A DNA stretch of 64,000 bases, from the NCBI GenBank assembly GCA_902633185.1, contig CACPFN010000003.1, positions 1-64,000 on the forward strand. Reading direction: 5' to 3'. Position 1 is the stretch's first letter. Each line of letters opens with the position of its first letter. The notes beneath the pieces were generated by a model, which ran no database searches, was not told the DNA's origin, and saw only the letters and a list, made by a program, of their open reading frames with translations. Below, in pieces: positions 45,662 to 55,613 of this stretch. Made by a program: the position numbers and the translations under genes. The stretch comes from an uncultured Pelagibacteraceae bacterium. GTDB lineage: Bacteria; Pseudomonadota; Alphaproteobacteria; Pelagibacterales; Pelagibacteraceae.

Positions 45662-46023
45662 CAAAGATTACAATCTCAAACAGAAATAATAGTGCATTTG
45701 AAGTAACTGGAAAAAAACCTTTATTAAATGAATTAAGAGATCAAGGGGTTGATCTTCCTTACGGATGTCAGTATGGAGGATGTATTACATGTGCAGCTAA
45801 ACTAATTAATGGAGAAGTGGATCAACGTTCTCAAGTTGCTTTAAATAACAGACAAATAAATGATGGATATATAATTTTATGCGTTGCTAAAGCAAAAACT
45901 GATTGTACAATTGAGATAGGAGTTGAAAGTCATGATAAATTATATCGAAATCCTTTCCTTGATCCTTTAGAGCCACATGAATTAAAAGCAGATATCGCAA
46001 GTAAAAAGAAAGAAAAAAAATAA
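45658..46023 (+). CDS. Plant-type [2Fe-2S] ferredoxin
   Basis: 121 residues. The cluster loop L-P-Y-G-C-Q-Y-G-G-C-I-T-C (about residues 32-44) and the later I-L-C-V-A supply four Cys ligands in the C-x4-C-x2-C...C pattern. It has a 30-residue charged tail. It starts within the mtoX stop (ATGA), suggesting it serves the SBP56 protein or the Rieske oxygenase upstream. Confidence 0.88.
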   Translation: MTKITISNRNNSAFEVTGKKPLLNELRDQGVDLPYGCQYGGCITCAAKLINGEVDQRSQVALNNRQINDGYIILCVAKAKTDCTIEIGVESHDKLYRNPFLDPLEPHELKADIASKKKEKK

Positions 46024-46025
46024 AA

Positions 46026-46475
46026 ATGAATCACAACGAACCGTATAGTGCTGATTATTTAAAAAATATTTTAAGCTCAGTTAAGACAATTGCAATGGTT
46101 GGAGCTAGTCCAGACAAAACTAAATTTAGCTATGGTGTATTAAGAGTTTTGCACGAAACTGGTTATGACATGATACCTGTAAATCCTAAACCAGGAATAA
46201 AGGAAATTAGAAACTTAAAAGTTTATCCAAATTTATCGGCTATCGATAGACCTGTTGATATGGTCGAAGTATTTAGAAAATCCGAGGATCTTTATGGAAT
46301 TGCTGAAGAGGCAATATCAATTGGAGCAAAGGTCTTATGGGGACAAATCGGAGTAATTAATCATGATGCAGCAAAAATTGCTGAAGATGCAGGTTTAAAA
46401 GTAGTTATGAATAGATGTCCAAAAATTGAACTCTTCAGACCTTTTTGGAAACCACGACTAGATCTTAAAATTTAA
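46026..46475 (+). CDS. CoA-binding domain protein, first tandem copy
   Basis: 149 residues. The Rossmann-like CoA-binding fold shows V-G-A-S-P-D-K-T-K-F-S-Y-G (about residues 21-33) and V-N-P-K near 52, as in the YccU family. It is 2 bases after the ferredoxin gene and 8 bases before a paralogue. Members bind CoA but have no proven reaction in most bacteria. Confidence 0.85.
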   Translation: MNHNEPYSADYLKNILSSVKTIAMVGASPDKTKFSYGVLRVLHETGYDMIPVNPKPGIKEIRNLKVYPNLSAIDRPVDMVEVFRKSEDLYGIAEEAISIGAKVLWGQIGVINHDAAKIAEDAGLKVVMNRCPKIELFRPFWKPRLDLKI

Positions 46476-46483
46476 ATTAAATT

Positions 46484-46909
46484 ATGAATACAACACTTTT
46501 AGATGAAAAAATAAAAGAACTATATTTAAGTTATAGGACGATAGCAATTGTTGGAGCAAGCCCAGACTCAAAGAAAACTTCCAATATAATAATGAAATAT
46601 TTAAGAAACACAGGTTACAAAGTTTTTCCTGTTAATCCAGTCACAGATAATAAAATAATACATGGTGAGCCAGTTTATAAAAAATTAACAGATATAAAAG
46701 ATCATGTAGGAATTGTTAATGTTTTTAGACCCAGTGAAGAGGCCGAGGAAATTGCAAAACAAACAATAGAAATTGGTGCAAATGTATTATGGTTGCAATT
46801 AGGAATTCATAATGAAAATGCAGCAAAATTAGTCTCTCAAAATAAGATTTATTACATTTCTAATAAATGTATTAAAAACGAATACGATAGATTATTCAAA
46901 ACTATATAA
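46484..46909 (+). CDS. CoA-binding domain protein, second tandem copy
   Basis: 141 residues. The same pattern as the previous gene is seen: T-I-A-I-V-G-A-S-P-D near the start and F-P-V-N-P near 50, so these are a tandem duplication that has diverged. The C-terminal sequence differs, with a late C-I-K-N-E. The pair ends the long same-strand run from egtB. Confidence 0.85.
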   Translation: MNTTLLDEKIKELYLSYRTIAIVGASPDSKKTSNIIMKYLRNTGYKVFPVNPVTDNKIIHGEPVYKKLTDIKDHVGIVNVFRPSEEAEEIAKQTIEIGANVLWLQLGIHNENAAKLVSQNKIYYISNKCIKNEYDRLFKTI

Positions 46910-46948
46910 TAACAAATTATTAAGTGTGATATTAAGACCTTTTATTTC

Positions 46949-46975
46949 ATTTTAAATTTAAGATAAATTTAAAAT
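46949..46975. repeat. Perfect AT-only inverted repeat abutting a start codon
   Basis: Two 12-base arms, ATTTTAAATTTA and TAAATTTAAAAT, are separated by AGA. The right arm ends directly before the ATG at 46976, so it covers the place of the ribosome site. It may be an operator or an RNA hairpin limiting translation, although arms made only of A and T carry less weight in this genome. Confidence 0.4.
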
Positions 46976-47437
46976 ATGAAATTCAAAATTTTATTTTTTT
47001 TAATTACATTTTTTTATTTTAATTCATCATTTGCTGAGGTTTTAAAACCAAGCGTGAATATAGATCCGAAACGAGTTGTTGTGATTCAATTAAATGCGTT
47101 AATGAAAAATGATAGTCCATATAAAGATAGAGGGATTGAGCAAACGTGGGAATTTGCACATCCGAATAATCAAAGGATGACCGGTCCCTTAGATAGATTT
47201 AAAAGAATGTTAAAGGGGGCTTCATACTCAATGTTGATTGATCACAAAGAAAATACAGTAACTGAAATTTACAAATCAAGTACCATGGCAACTTACGAAG
47301 TTGTTGTCTTGGATAAGGAAAAACAATATTTTAAATTTAAATGGAAAGTTGAAAAGAATAACAAAGAGGGCAATCTTCTAGATTGTTGGCTAACAACAGC
47401 AGTTTCACAACCAATACCGATGGGATCATCAATATAA
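46976..47437 (+). CDS. Exported protein of unknown function, DUF4864-like
   Basis: 153 residues with a signal peptide (about residues 1-20, ending F-A-E). The mature part has a V-I-Q-L-N-A-L-M-K-N-D start, F-K-R-M-L-K-G and late C-W-L-T-T-A-V. The arrangement recalls DUF4864, but I hold this as tentative. It overlaps the next small gene by one base (TAATG). The ATG is preceded by an AT inverted repeat with no ribosome site. Confidence 0.6.
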   Translation: MKFKILFFLITFFYFNSSFAEVLKPSVNIDPKRVVVIQLNALMKNDSPYKDRGIEQTWEFAHPNNQRMTGPLDRFKRMLKGASYSMLIDHKENTVTEIYKSSTMATYEVVVLDKEKQYFKFKWKVEKNNKEGNLLDCWLTTAVSQPIPMGSSI

Positions 47438-47640
47438 TGAAAAAGCCTCCAATGTATATTAGGTACGCAATTCTAATGTTTATTTTATGCTTTCCAACAA
47501 TTTCATCCACTCAACTTGGATGGTATTTTTGGGGAAGTGAAGTTGGGATTAATATTGGTATGGTAGTAGGTACAATTTCCGTTATAGTTGCCGCTTATTT
47601 AATGTTCAGAATGGGCTGGCGTGACGCAGATGATGAATAA
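47437..47640 (+). CDS. Small two-helix membrane protein
   Basis: 67 residues when started at 47437, chosen because it overlaps the upstream stop (TAATG); an in-frame start at 47383 would lie inside the upstream gene. Two hydrophobic helices (about residues 9-28 and 36-57) are followed by an acidic D-A-D-D-E end. Function unknown; presumably co-expressed with the exported protein before it. Confidence 0.6.
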   Translation: MKKPPMYIRYAILMFILCFPTISSTQLGWYFWGSEVGINIGMVVGTISVIVAAYLMFRMGWRDADDE

Positions 47641-47686
47641 TAGAATTTTGTTTCGTTAGTAAATAAAATTTAGTAGGAATCTTATA

Positions 47687-50119
47687 ATGAAATCCAAAGC
47701 AAAAGTTGTTGTAGTTGGTGGTGGAGTAGTAGGGGTAAGTGCTCTTTATCATTTAGCAAAAAAAGGTTGGTCAGATGTAGTTTTGATTGAAAGAAAAGAA
47801 TTAACATCAGGCTCAACTTGGCATGCAGCTGGCTTATTACCACTGTTTAATATGAGTTATTCTGTAGGACAACTTCATAAGTATGCAGTCAATTTATATA
47901 AAACGTTAGAAGAAGAGACAGGAAAAAATGTAGGTTTCAGCGTTGTATCTAATATTAGATTAGCAAGCACTAAAGATAGAATGGATGAATACTTTCAATA
48001 CGCTGGTGTAGCTCAAACAATTGGTGTTGATGTAAAATTTTTAACTCCAGATCAAGTTAAGGAAATCTGGCCATTATGTAATACATCAGATTTAGTCGGT
48101 GCAATACAACACCCTGAAGATGGATATATTCAACCAGCTGATTTAACTCAAGCACTTGCGACAGGTGCAAGAAATAGAGGAGCAGAAATATATAGAAATA
48201 CAAATGTTGTTGGAATGAAACAAACCAAAGATGGTTGGGTTGTTGAAACAGATAAAGGATCAATAGAATGTGAACATATTATCTCTTGTTCAGGAAATTT
48301 TGCAAGACAAACTGGAAAGATGGTTGGTTTAGATATTCCAGTCATACCAGTTGAACATCAATACATTGTTACTGAACCTCATCCAGAAATTCAAAAAAGA
48401 AAAAAAGATGGATTACCAGAGATGGGAGTTTTAAGAGATAGTGATAGTAGATGGTATATGAGAGAAGAAGCAGGTGGATTAATTTTAGGACCATATGAAG
48501 ATGGTGCACCAGCTTGTTATGTTGATGGACCATCAAAAGATTCTGAATATGAATTATTTCAAGAAGATTTAGATAGATTGGCCCCTCATATTGAAGGTGC
48601 AATACATAGAGTACCAGCTTTTGGAGAAGTAGGAGTTAAGAAAGTTTATAATGGTGCAATTTGTTACACACCAGATGGCAACCCCATAGTTGGACCTGCT
48701 TGGGGATTGAAAAATTTTTGGATAAATGAAGGTCATAGTTTTGGTATCACCGCAGCAGGTGGAGCAGGATGGCAACTTGCTGAATGGATCGTAGATGGTG
48801 AACCCACAATTGATATGCTTGGTGTTGAACCAAGAAGATATGGAGATTATTGTTCTAAATCATATTTAAAAGCTAAAAATGAAGAAGCCTACAGTCACGT
48901 TTTTATAACTCACTTTCCTGATGAAGAAAGACCAGCAGCAAGACCATTAAGAACAGCACCATGTTATGACAGAATGAAAAATTTAGGAGCAGTGTTTGGT
49001 CAAAAATTTGGATGGGAAAGACCTAATTTTTTTGCAACTGATGGAATGGAGCAAAAAGATGATTGGTCATTTAGAAGATCTAAATGGTTCAATGCAATGG
49101 AAAAAGAATGCAAAAACGTAAAAGAAAATGTTGGTCTTTTAGATATGACTGCATTTGCAAAATGCAGAATCAAAGGACCTGGTGCTGAGGAATTTTTAGA
49201 TAATTTAGTTGCAAACAAATTACCAAAAAAAGTTGGAAGAATTAATTTATGTCACGCTTTAAATACTAAAGGTGGAGTTCATTCTGAATTTACTATTATG
49301 AGAGAGTCACACGATAGCTTTTATCTAGTATCAGCAGGTGCTTTCCAAAGATTAGATCATGACTGGATTTTAAAATGGATGCCTTCAGATGGCACAGTAC
49401 AGTTTGAAAATTTAACTAATAGTAATGGGGTTTTGGTTGTTTCAGGTCCAAAAGCTAGAGAGTTAATGCAAAGAGTTTCTAAAGATGATTTTTCAAATGA
49501 GAATTTTAAATGGCTTAGTGCAAAAATGGTTGATGTAGGTTATGCACCAGTTAATGCCATGAGAGTTAACTTTGTTGGTGAATTAGGTTGGGAACTTCAT
49601 CATCCAATTGAATATCAAAATCATATTTTTGATAAACTTATGGAAGCGGGACAAGATCTTGGACTAAAACCTTATGGTATTAGAGCCATGAATAGTTTGA
49701 GAGTAGAAAAATCATACAAATTAGTTGGAACAGAACTATCAATAGAATACTCACCTTATGAAAGTGGTCTTGATAGATTTATACACCCTAATAAAGGAAG
49801 TTTTATTGGACTTGATGCATTGAATAAATGGAGAGAAAAAGGTTTTGATAATAAACTTGTTACTCTTGAAGTTCATAATCCAAAGGATGCAGATGTTTTG
49901 GGTAACAACCCAATTTATGAAAATGGAAGTGTTATAGGAAGAGCTACAGGAGGAGACTTTGGTTTTAGAATTGGAAAATCTTTAGCATTAGGAATGGTTA
50001 AACCAGAATTAGCAAATGTTGGACAAAAACTTAAAATTGAAATATTAGGTGAGAAATATGATGCTACAATTTTAGATGAAAGTCCTTACGATCCAGAAAA
50101 TAATTTATTAAGAGCTTAA
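47687..50119 (+). CDS. Dimethylglycine dehydrogenase-type FAD/THF enzyme
   Basis: 810 residues in the DMGDH layout: FAD motif G-G-G-V-V-G (about residues 9-14), T-W-H-A-A-G with the His that binds FAD covalently in DMGDH, an FAO_M bridge, then GcvT and GCV_T_C domains from about residue 430. It oxidatively demethylates dimethylglycine or sarcosine, passing the C1 unit to THF and electrons to ETF. The overlapping etfB, etfA and ETF-QO genes directly downstream support this. Sarcosine dehydrogenase is the main alternative. Confidence 0.85.
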   Translation: MKSKAKVVVVGGGVVGVSALYHLAKKGWSDVVLIERKELTSGSTWHAAGLLPLFNMSYSVGQLHKYAVNLYKTLEEETGKNVGFSVVSNIRLASTKDRMDEYFQYAGVAQTIGVDVKFLTPDQVKEIWPLCNTSDLVGAIQHPEDGYIQPADLTQALATGARNRGAEIYRNTNVVGMKQTKDGWVVETDKGSIECEHIISCSGNFARQTGKMVGLDIPVIPVEHQYIVTEPHPEIQKRKKDGLPEMGVLRDSDSRWYMREEAGGLILGPYEDGAPACYVDGPSKDSEYELFQEDLDRLAPHIEGAIHRVPAFGEVGVKKVYNGAICYTPDGNPIVGPAWGLKNFWINEGHSFGITAAGGAGWQLAEWIVDGEPTIDMLGVEPRRYGDYCSKSYLKAKNEEAYSHVFITHFPDEERPAARPLRTAPCYDRMKNLGAVFGQKFGWERPNFFATDGMEQKDDWSFRRSKWFNAMEKECKNVKENVGLLDMTAFAKCRIKGPGAEEFLDNLVANKLPKKVGRINLCHALNTKGGVHSEFTIMRESHDSFYLVSAGAFQRLDHDWILKWMPSDGTVQFENLTNSNGVLVVSGPKARELMQRVSKDDFSNENFKWLSAKMVDVGYAPVNAMRVNFVGELGWELHHPIEYQNHIFDKLMEAGQDLGLKPYGIRAMNSLRVEKSYKLVGTELSIEYSPYESGLDRFIHPNKGSFIGLDALNKWREKGFDNKLVTLEVHNPKDADVLGNNPIYENGSVIGRATGGDFGFRIGKSLALGMVKPELANVGQKLKIEILGEKYDATILDESPYDPENNLLRA

Positions 50120-50868
50120 TGAAAATACTTGTCGCTGTTAAAAGAGTAATTGATTACAACGTTCAAATAAGAGTTAAAGAAGATGGCTCAGGCGTTGTCA
50201 CTGATAACGTAAAAATGTCAACAAATCCACCAGATGATAATGCAATAGAGGAAGCAGTAAAAATTAAAGAGGCTGGCAAAGCTAAAGAAATAGTTGCAAT
50301 TACAATTGGTGAAGAAAAAGCTCAAGAAACAGTTAGAAAAGCATTGGCAGTTGGAGCGGATAGGGGAATACATGTCAAAGTTGATAATGTGATTGAACCG
50401 TTAGCAGTTTCAAAAATTTTAAAAAAAATTGTAGAAAAAGAAAATCCTGATTTAGTATTTATGGGAAAACAAGCAATTGATGATGACTGTAATCAAACTG
50501 GTCAGATGCTTGCAGCTTTATTAAATTGGCCTCAAGCAACTTTTGCATCTAAAATTGAGGTAAAAGATAATGCATTAGAGGTAACACGTGAAATTGACGA
50601 AGGTTTGGAAACCATTGAAGTAAATGTTCCAGCAATTGTTACATGTGATTTAAGATTAAATGAACCAAGATATGCTTCACTTCCAAATATTATGAAAGCT
50701 AAGAAAAAACCAATAGAACAGATAAATGCTTCAGATTTAGGAGTTGATATTAATCCTAGAATCGAACAAATTAAAGTTGAAGAACCACCAAAAAGAAAAG
50801 CTGGAATAAAAGTCGCTAGTGTTGAAGAATTGGTGCAAAAATTAAAAAATGAGGCTAAGGTAATTTAA
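50119..50868 (+). CDS. etfB: Electron transfer flavoprotein beta subunit
   Basis: 249 residues, standard length. It starts [12 protein letters not shown] and contains the G-K-Q-A-I-D-D-D and [15 protein letters not shown] signature. It starts inside the DMGDH stop (TAATG), tying it to amine dehydrogenation. It binds AMP and forms ETF with the alpha subunit. Confidence 0.95.
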   Translation: MKILVAVKRVIDYNVQIRVKEDGSGVVTDNVKMSTNPPDDNAIEEAVKIKEAGKAKEIVAITIGEEKAQETVRKALAVGADRGIHVKVDNVIEPLAVSKILKKIVEKENPDLVFMGKQAIDDDCNQTGQMLAALLNWPQATFASKIEVKDNALEVTREIDEGLETIEVNVPAIVTCDLRLNEPRYASLPNIMKAKKKPIEQINASDLGVDINPRIEQIKVEEPPKRKAGIKVASVEELVQKLKNEAKVI

Positions 50869-51822
50869 ATGTCAGTATTATTAATTGCAGAACATAACAA
50901 TAAAGAAGTAAGACCATTTACATATAATGCTATTACAGCAGCTTCTCAAATAAATGATGATCTTCATGTTTTGGTTTTAGGTCATCAAGCCGACGATGTT
51001 GCAAAATCTTTATCTGAAGTTCCAAATGTAAAAAAAGTTATTCATGTTGATAATGAGATTTACGAAAACTACATTGCCGAAAATTATACAGCAGCAATAA
51101 TTAAGCATGCAGAAAATTATTCACACATTGTAAGCTCAGCAAATACATTTGGCAAAAATTTAATGCCAAGAATTGCAGCGTTACTAGATACTTCTCAAGT
51201 AAGCGATATAATTAAAGTTATTTCTGAAGATACCTTTTTAAGACCAATTTATGCAGGAAATGCTTTTGCTACGGTTAAAAGTAATGACAAGAAAAAATGT
51301 GTTACTATAAGACCGACATCGTTTGATCCTGCTGATAAGAGTGGTGGATCTGCTGAAATTACAAAATCTGATCCAGCAGAAGCTAGTTCATCAACTAAAT
51401 TTTTAAAGAAAGAAGAAGTTAAGTCAGACAGACCAGAGCTTGGAACAGCTAGAATAGTCATTTCTGGTGGTAGAGGAATGCAAAATGGTGAAAATTTCAA
51501 ATTAATTAGCGATATTGCGGATAAACTTAATGCAGCAATTGGTGCATCAAGAGCAGCAGTTGATGCTGGTTATATTACGAATGATCATCAAGTAGGACAA
51601 ACGGGTAAAGTTGTGGTTCCAGATTTATATATTGCAGTTGGTATTTCAGGTGCAATACAGCACTTAGCAGGAATGAAAGAAAGTAAAATTATTGTAGCTA
51701 TAAATAAAGATGGCGAAGCTCCAATTTTTAGTGTCGCAGATTACGGATTAGAAGCAGATCTTTTTGAAGCGCTTCCTCAGTTTTTGTCAGAATTGAACAA
51801 ATTAAACACTATACAAAAATAG
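50869..51822 (+). CDS. etfA: Electron transfer flavoprotein alpha subunit
   Basis: 317 residues. The FAD-binding C-terminus is intact, with [31 protein letters not shown] and the D-Y-G-L-E-A-D-L-F end. It starts directly after etfB. ETF collects electrons from the dehydrogenase encoded upstream. Confidence 0.95.
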   Translation: MSVLLIAEHNNKEVRPFTYNAITAASQINDDLHVLVLGHQADDVAKSLSEVPNVKKVIHVDNEIYENYIAENYTAAIIKHAENYSHIVSSANTFGKNLMPRIAALLDTSQVSDIIKVISEDTFLRPIYAGNAFATVKSNDKKKCVTIRPTSFDPADKSGGSAEITKSDPAEASSSTKFLKKEEVKSDRPELGTARIVISGGRGMQNGENFKLISDIADKLNAAIGASRAAVDAGYITNDHQVGQTGKVVVPDLYIAVGISGAIQHLAGMKESKIIVAINKDGEAPIFSVADYGLEADLFEALPQFLSELNKLNTIQK

Positions 51823-51846
51823 CAAATACTGTAAGAAATCATCATT

Positions 51847-53466
51847 ATGTCCAGAGAAGTGATGGAATACGATGTTGTCATCGTAGGTGGCGGACCATCA
51901 GGACTTTCAACTGCAATTAAACTAAAGCAGTTAAATCCAGATATTAATGTCTGCCTTTTAGAAAAAGCATCTGAGATAGGTGCACATATTTTGTCAGGGA
52001 ACGTGTTTGAAACACGAGCTTTAGACGAACTAGTACCTAATTGGAAAGAATTAAATGCTCCAATTAAAACAAAAGTTACAAAAGAAAAATTTTTATTTTT
52101 AGGAAAACAAAAATCATTAAGTTGGCCAACATGGTTACTTCCCAAGGTTCAACAAAATCATAACAATTATATTATAAGTCTTGCAAATCTTTGTAGATGG
52201 TTGGCAGAGCAGGCCGAGGGATTAGGAGTTGAAATATTCCCAGGATTTCCAGCAAGTGAAGTTTTATATAATGATGATGGATCAGTTAAAGGTATTGCAA
52301 CCCAAGATATGGGTATCGACAAAGAGGGAAACAAAAAAGATACTTATGAACCAGGAATGGAATTGCATGCAAAAGTTACAGTATTTGCAGAAGGATGTAG
52401 AGGTCATTTAGGAAAAGAATTAATAAAGAAATTTGAATTAGACAAAGGCAAAAATCCTCAACAATATGGAATTGGTTTTAAAGAAATTTGGGAGATAGAT
52501 GAAAAAAATCATACAGAAGGTTTGGTAATGCATACTGCTGGATGGCCTTTAGACAATAACACCTACGGTGGAAGTTTTATGTATCATGCAGAAAATAAAC
52601 AAGTTTTTCTTGGTTACGTAATTGGATTAGATTACCAAAATCCTCATCTCTCACCTTTTGATGAATTCCAAAGATTTAAAACTCATCCAGATATAAAAAA
52701 AATAATTGAAGGTGGAAAAAGAATTTCTTATGGCGCAAGAGCTTTAATTGAGGGTGGCATACAGAGTTTACCTCAGATGTTTATGCCAGGTGCTTTGTTA
52801 GTTGGATGTGATGCAGGAACATTAAATATGCCTAAAATAAAAGGGTCTCATACTGCAATGAAGAGTGGGATGATCGCTGCTGAAACAATTTATGAGCATC
52901 TTACAAAAAATTTAAATTTATCTACATATGAACAAAAATTTAAAGAAAGTTGGGTTTACAAAGAATTACATGAGGCAAGAAATGTAAAACCAAGTTTTTC
53001 TTGGGGATTAATTTTGGGTATATTATTTACTGGAATTGACCAGATTTTATTTAGAGGAAAGCTTCCTTTCACATTAAAGCATAAACATGCTGATCATGAA
53101 GCTTTAAAACCAGCAGATAAAATGCCAAAAATTGATTATCCTAAGCCTGATAACATTATTACTTTTGATAAAACAAGTTCGGTTTATCTAACTGGTACAA
53201 TTCATGATGATAATCAACCAGTCCACTTAAAACTTAAAGATCCAGATTTGCCTATAAAATATACTTTAGAACAATTTGATGAGCCTGCACAAAGATATTG
53301 TCCAGCAGGAGTTTATGAAGTTCAAGAAGTAAATTCTGTTCAAAAATTTGTAATAAATGCACAGAACTGCATACATTGTAAAACATGTGATATTAAAGAG
53401 CCATCTCAAAATATTACTTGGGTCACTCCAGAAGGTGGGGGTGGACCTAAATATGGAAATATGTAA
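51847..53466 (+). CDS. ETF-ubiquinone oxidoreductase
   Basis: 539 residues. The FAD motif G-G-G-P-S-G-L-S (about residues 15-22) and the 4Fe-4S motif C-P-A-G-V-Y-E ... C-I-H-C-K-T-C-D near the C-terminus are present. It is membrane bound and passes electrons from ETF to ubiquinone, completing the route from dimethylglycine or acyl-CoA dehydrogenases to the respiratory chain. It ends one base before the convergent DUF2237 gene. Confidence 0.95.
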   Translation: MSREVMEYDVVIVGGGPSGLSTAIKLKQLNPDINVCLLEKASEIGAHILSGNVFETRALDELVPNWKELNAPIKTKVTKEKFLFLGKQKSLSWPTWLLPKVQQNHNNYIISLANLCRWLAEQAEGLGVEIFPGFPASEVLYNDDGSVKGIATQDMGIDKEGNKKDTYEPGMELHAKVTVFAEGCRGHLGKELIKKFELDKGKNPQQYGIGFKEIWEIDEKNHTEGLVMHTAGWPLDNNTYGGSFMYHAENKQVFLGYVIGLDYQNPHLSPFDEFQRFKTHPDIKKIIEGGKRISYGARALIEGGIQSLPQMFMPGALLVGCDAGTLNMPKIKGSHTAMKSGMIAAETIYEHLTKNLNLSTYEQKFKESWVYKELHEARNVKPSFSWGLILGILFTGIDQILFRGKLPFTLKHKHADHEALKPADKMPKIDYPKPDNIITFDKTSSVYLTGTIHDDNQPVHLKLKDPDLPIKYTLEQFDEPAQRYCPAGVYEVQEVNSVQKFVINAQNCIHCKTCDIKEPSQNITWVTPEGGGGPKYGNM

Positions 53467-53841
53467 TTAAGATAAATCGATTGCAAACTTTTTCAAAGTT
53501 TCAATTGGAATAAGTTTCAAAGTGTTTTTATGAGTTTTTTTTAAATAAATTGGACATCCTTTTCCTGCTTCTAAAGCTTTGGCGTACCAGCCTGCGCATA
53601 CACACCAACTATCACCATCTTTCAAACCTGGAAAACCGAACTCTGGATGAGGTGTAATTAGATCATTCCCTGCTTCTTTGCACCATTCTAAAAATTCAGT
53701 ATTTACTTTAGCACATACAGTGTGAATACCATGGTCATTTTCATCTGTATTGCAACATCCGTCTCTATACCATCCTGTTAAAGGATCATTAGAGCATAAC
53801 TCCAAATCTTCATCTAAAACATTTTTTTGTTTATCAGTCAT
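53467..53841 (-). CDS. DUF2237 family protein
   Basis: 124 residues. Cys-rich signature G-W-Y-R-D-G-C-C-N-T-D ... H-T-V-C-A and the D-S-W-C-V-C-A-G-W-Y-A-K-A segment are typical of DUF2237. The biochemical role of the family is unknown. It overlaps the stop of the preceding oxygenase gene by 8 bases, so it belongs to the hisI-oxygenase run. Confidence 0.9.
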   Translation of the reverse strand: MTDKQKNVLDEDLELCSNDPLTGWYRDGCCNTDENDHGIHTVCAKVNTEFLEWCKEAGNDLITPHPEFGFPGLKDGDSWCVCAGWYAKALEAGKGCPIYLKKTHKNTLKLIPIETLKKFAIDLS

Positions 53842-54442
53842 GAAATAATTCTGTTAATTTTTTATCAATATCTATGTTAAATGAAAATGATCTTCTTTCA
53901 CCATCAGATTTAAATGGATATGCAGTATGCATTAAATTATTTGGGAACAAAATAAGATCACCAACTTTTGGTTTATGATTAAATATAGAATTGTTCAAAA
54001 AAGATTTAGAACCATAAATAAAATCAATTGTTCCGTTAGTTTTAATTTTTTTATGTCCCTTTGTTAAATTATTAGGAATTTTTAAATAACCAACTCCAGA
54101 AACATTACCATCATGGAAATGAATAGGATTGTAATCATTTTTAAATTGTCTTACGACCCATAAATTCTTAATTTTAATATTTTTTGATTTCTTATTAAGA
54201 TTTCTTTTTAAATATTGATTAACAGATTTAGAAATAAAACTTTTTAAATTTTTTTTTATAAATTTATTTTTTAATTCAATTTCTTGTTCTACTTGACCCA
54301 CCAACTTTTTTGAATAGTCATTTGATTTTGATTTTTTTTTATCTTTAATAATACTTTCAACTTCGTCATTAATTTTTTTTACCAAGTTTAAAGGAATTTT
54401 AATAACAGCAATTTTTGGTCCAAACGGACTTAAAATTTTCAT
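53834..54442 (-). CDS. 2OG-Fe(II) oxygenase-like protein
   Basis: 202 residues when started at 54442, 7 bases after the hisI stop; a longer frame from 54520 would overlap hisI and adds only a Lys-rich stretch. The iron-site pattern is I-H-F-H-D-G-N-V-S-G-V-G-Y (first His and Asp) and H-T-A-Y-P with a later R-x-S-F-S-F-N (distal His and 2OG-binding Arg). This matches the putative 2OG oxygenase family of marine bacteria and phages. Substrate unknown. Confidence 0.75.
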   Translation of the reverse strand: MKILSPFGPKIAVIKIPLNLVKKINDEVESIIKDKKKSKSNDYSKKLVGQVEQEIELKNKFIKKNLKSFISKSVNQYLKRNLNKKSKNIKIKNLWVVRQFKNDYNPIHFHDGNVSGVGYLKIPNNLTKGHKKIKTNGTIDFIYGSKSFLNNSIFNHKPKVGDLILFPNNLMHTAYPFKSDGERRSFSFNIDIDKKLTELFHD

Positions 54443-54449
54443 TAATTTT

Positions 54450-54938
54450 TTATATTTTTGTTGGATTAGGTTGTCCTTTATAAACAACCTCTGGATCAAA
54501 TTTTTTTTCTTCTTCTTCAAATTTCATTTCGATTTGTCTTGCATTATCAATTTTACCCAAAGGAACAGATCTGTAAAAACAGGATCTGTACCCAACGTGG
54601 CAACTAGAGCCTTCGCCAATATCTACAGTCATCCAAACTGCATCTTGATCATCATCAATTCGAATCTCTTTTACTTTTTGAACAAACCCACTTGTTTTTC
54701 CTTTATGCCAAATTGATTGTCTTGATCTGCTCCAGTAATGAGCTTCTTTAGTTTCGATTGTTAACTTGAAGGCTTCGACATTCATATACCCGTGCATTAA
54801 TATTTCTTTTGTTTTTGAGCATGTTGTAATGACTGGAATCAATCCATCATTGTCGAATTTAGGAGATAAAAGCTTTCCTTCTTCTATTTCTGCTACATTT
54901 TCTCTTTTTTTAAACATATATGTGGAATTATCTAACAT
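54450..54938 (-). CDS. hisI: Phosphoribosyl-AMP cyclohydrolase
   Basis: 162 residues. The core motifs M-H-G-Y-M-N-V-E-A, W-S-R-S-R-Q-S-I-W-H-K-G and the C-H-V-G-Y-R-S-C zinc segment are conserved. It opens the purine ring of PR-AMP in histidine synthesis. It has a charged tail beyond the usual core. An internal Met eight codons in is an alternative start; the longer form fits the family N-terminus. Divergent from folE. Confidence 0.93.
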   Translation of the reverse strand: MLDNSTYMFKKRENVAEIEEGKLLSPKFDNDGLIPVITTCSKTKEILMHGYMNVEAFKLTIETKEAHYWSRSRQSIWHKGKTSGFVQKVKEIRIDDDQDAVWMTVDIGEGSSCHVGYRSCFYRSVPLGKIDNARQIEMKFEEEEKKFDPEVVYKGQPNPTKI

Positions 54939-54995
54939 AATAATAAATATAATAAATATTTTAAAATTAAGGTTTTATATATATAAAAGCACGTC

Positions 54996-55598
54996 ATGAA
55001 ATTAGTAAAAAACGAAAACGAAAAAAAAATTAATGAAGTATCTGACAAAGAAGCTGAAGAAGCTTTTGTCAAAATCCTTAAATGGTTAGGTGAAGATCCT
55101 ACAAGAGAAGGTTTATTGGAAACTCCAAAAAGAGTAACAAAAGCATTTAAAGAATATTTCAAGGGATATAAAGAAGATCCTAAAGCAGTTTTAGATAAAA
55201 CATTTGGTGATGTTGAAGGCTATAGCGATATGGTTGTTCAAAAAAATATTTCAGTACAAAGTCATTGCGAACATCACATGGCACCAATAATAGGAATTGC
55301 TCATGTAGCATATATTCCAAATCAAAGAGTTGTAGGATTAAGTAAAATAGCAAGAGTTGTGGAAGTATTTTCTAAAAGACTACAAACACAAGAAAGATTA
55401 ACTGTTCAGATCGCTAATACTTTAATGGAGTCGTTGGATGCAAAAGGTGTAGCAGTAACAATAGATTCAACTCATCAGTGTATGACTATGAGAGGTATAA
55501 AAAAAGAGCAAGCTACTACAGTTACAAATTTTTATCTTGGACAGTTTAAAGACGATTTAAGTTATCAAAATAGATATTTGCGATTTATTGCAAAATAA
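54996..55598 (+). CDS. folE: GTP cyclohydrolase I
   Basis: 200 residues. Zinc and catalytic motifs Q-S-H-C-E-H-H-M-A-P (about residues 87-96) and H-Q-C-M-T-M-R-G are intact, with G-L-S-K-I-A-R-V between. It makes dihydroneopterin triphosphate, the first step in folate synthesis, which the THF-dependent enzymes of this window need. It is 57 bases from divergent hisI and 15 bases before acuI. Confidence 0.95.
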   Translation: MKLVKNENEKKINEVSDKEAEEAFVKILKWLGEDPTREGLLETPKRVTKAFKEYFKGYKEDPKAVLDKTFGDVEGYSDMVVQKNISVQSHCEHHMAPIIGIAHVAYIPNQRVVGLSKIARVVEVFSKRLQTQERLTVQIANTLMESLDAKGVAVTIDSTHQCMTMRGIKKEQATTVTNFYLGQFKDDLSYQNRYLRFIAK

Positions 55599-55613
55599 TA
55601 TTTACTGATAAAC

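Noticed and set aside
47383..47436. Longer start for the small two-helix membrane protein
   Set aside because: It lies inside the upstream gene; the TAATG overlap at 47437 is the better start.
54443..54520. Longer start for the 2OG oxygenase gene
   Set aside because: It would overlap hisI and adds only a Lys-rich stretch; the ATG at 54442 follows hisI by 7 bases.
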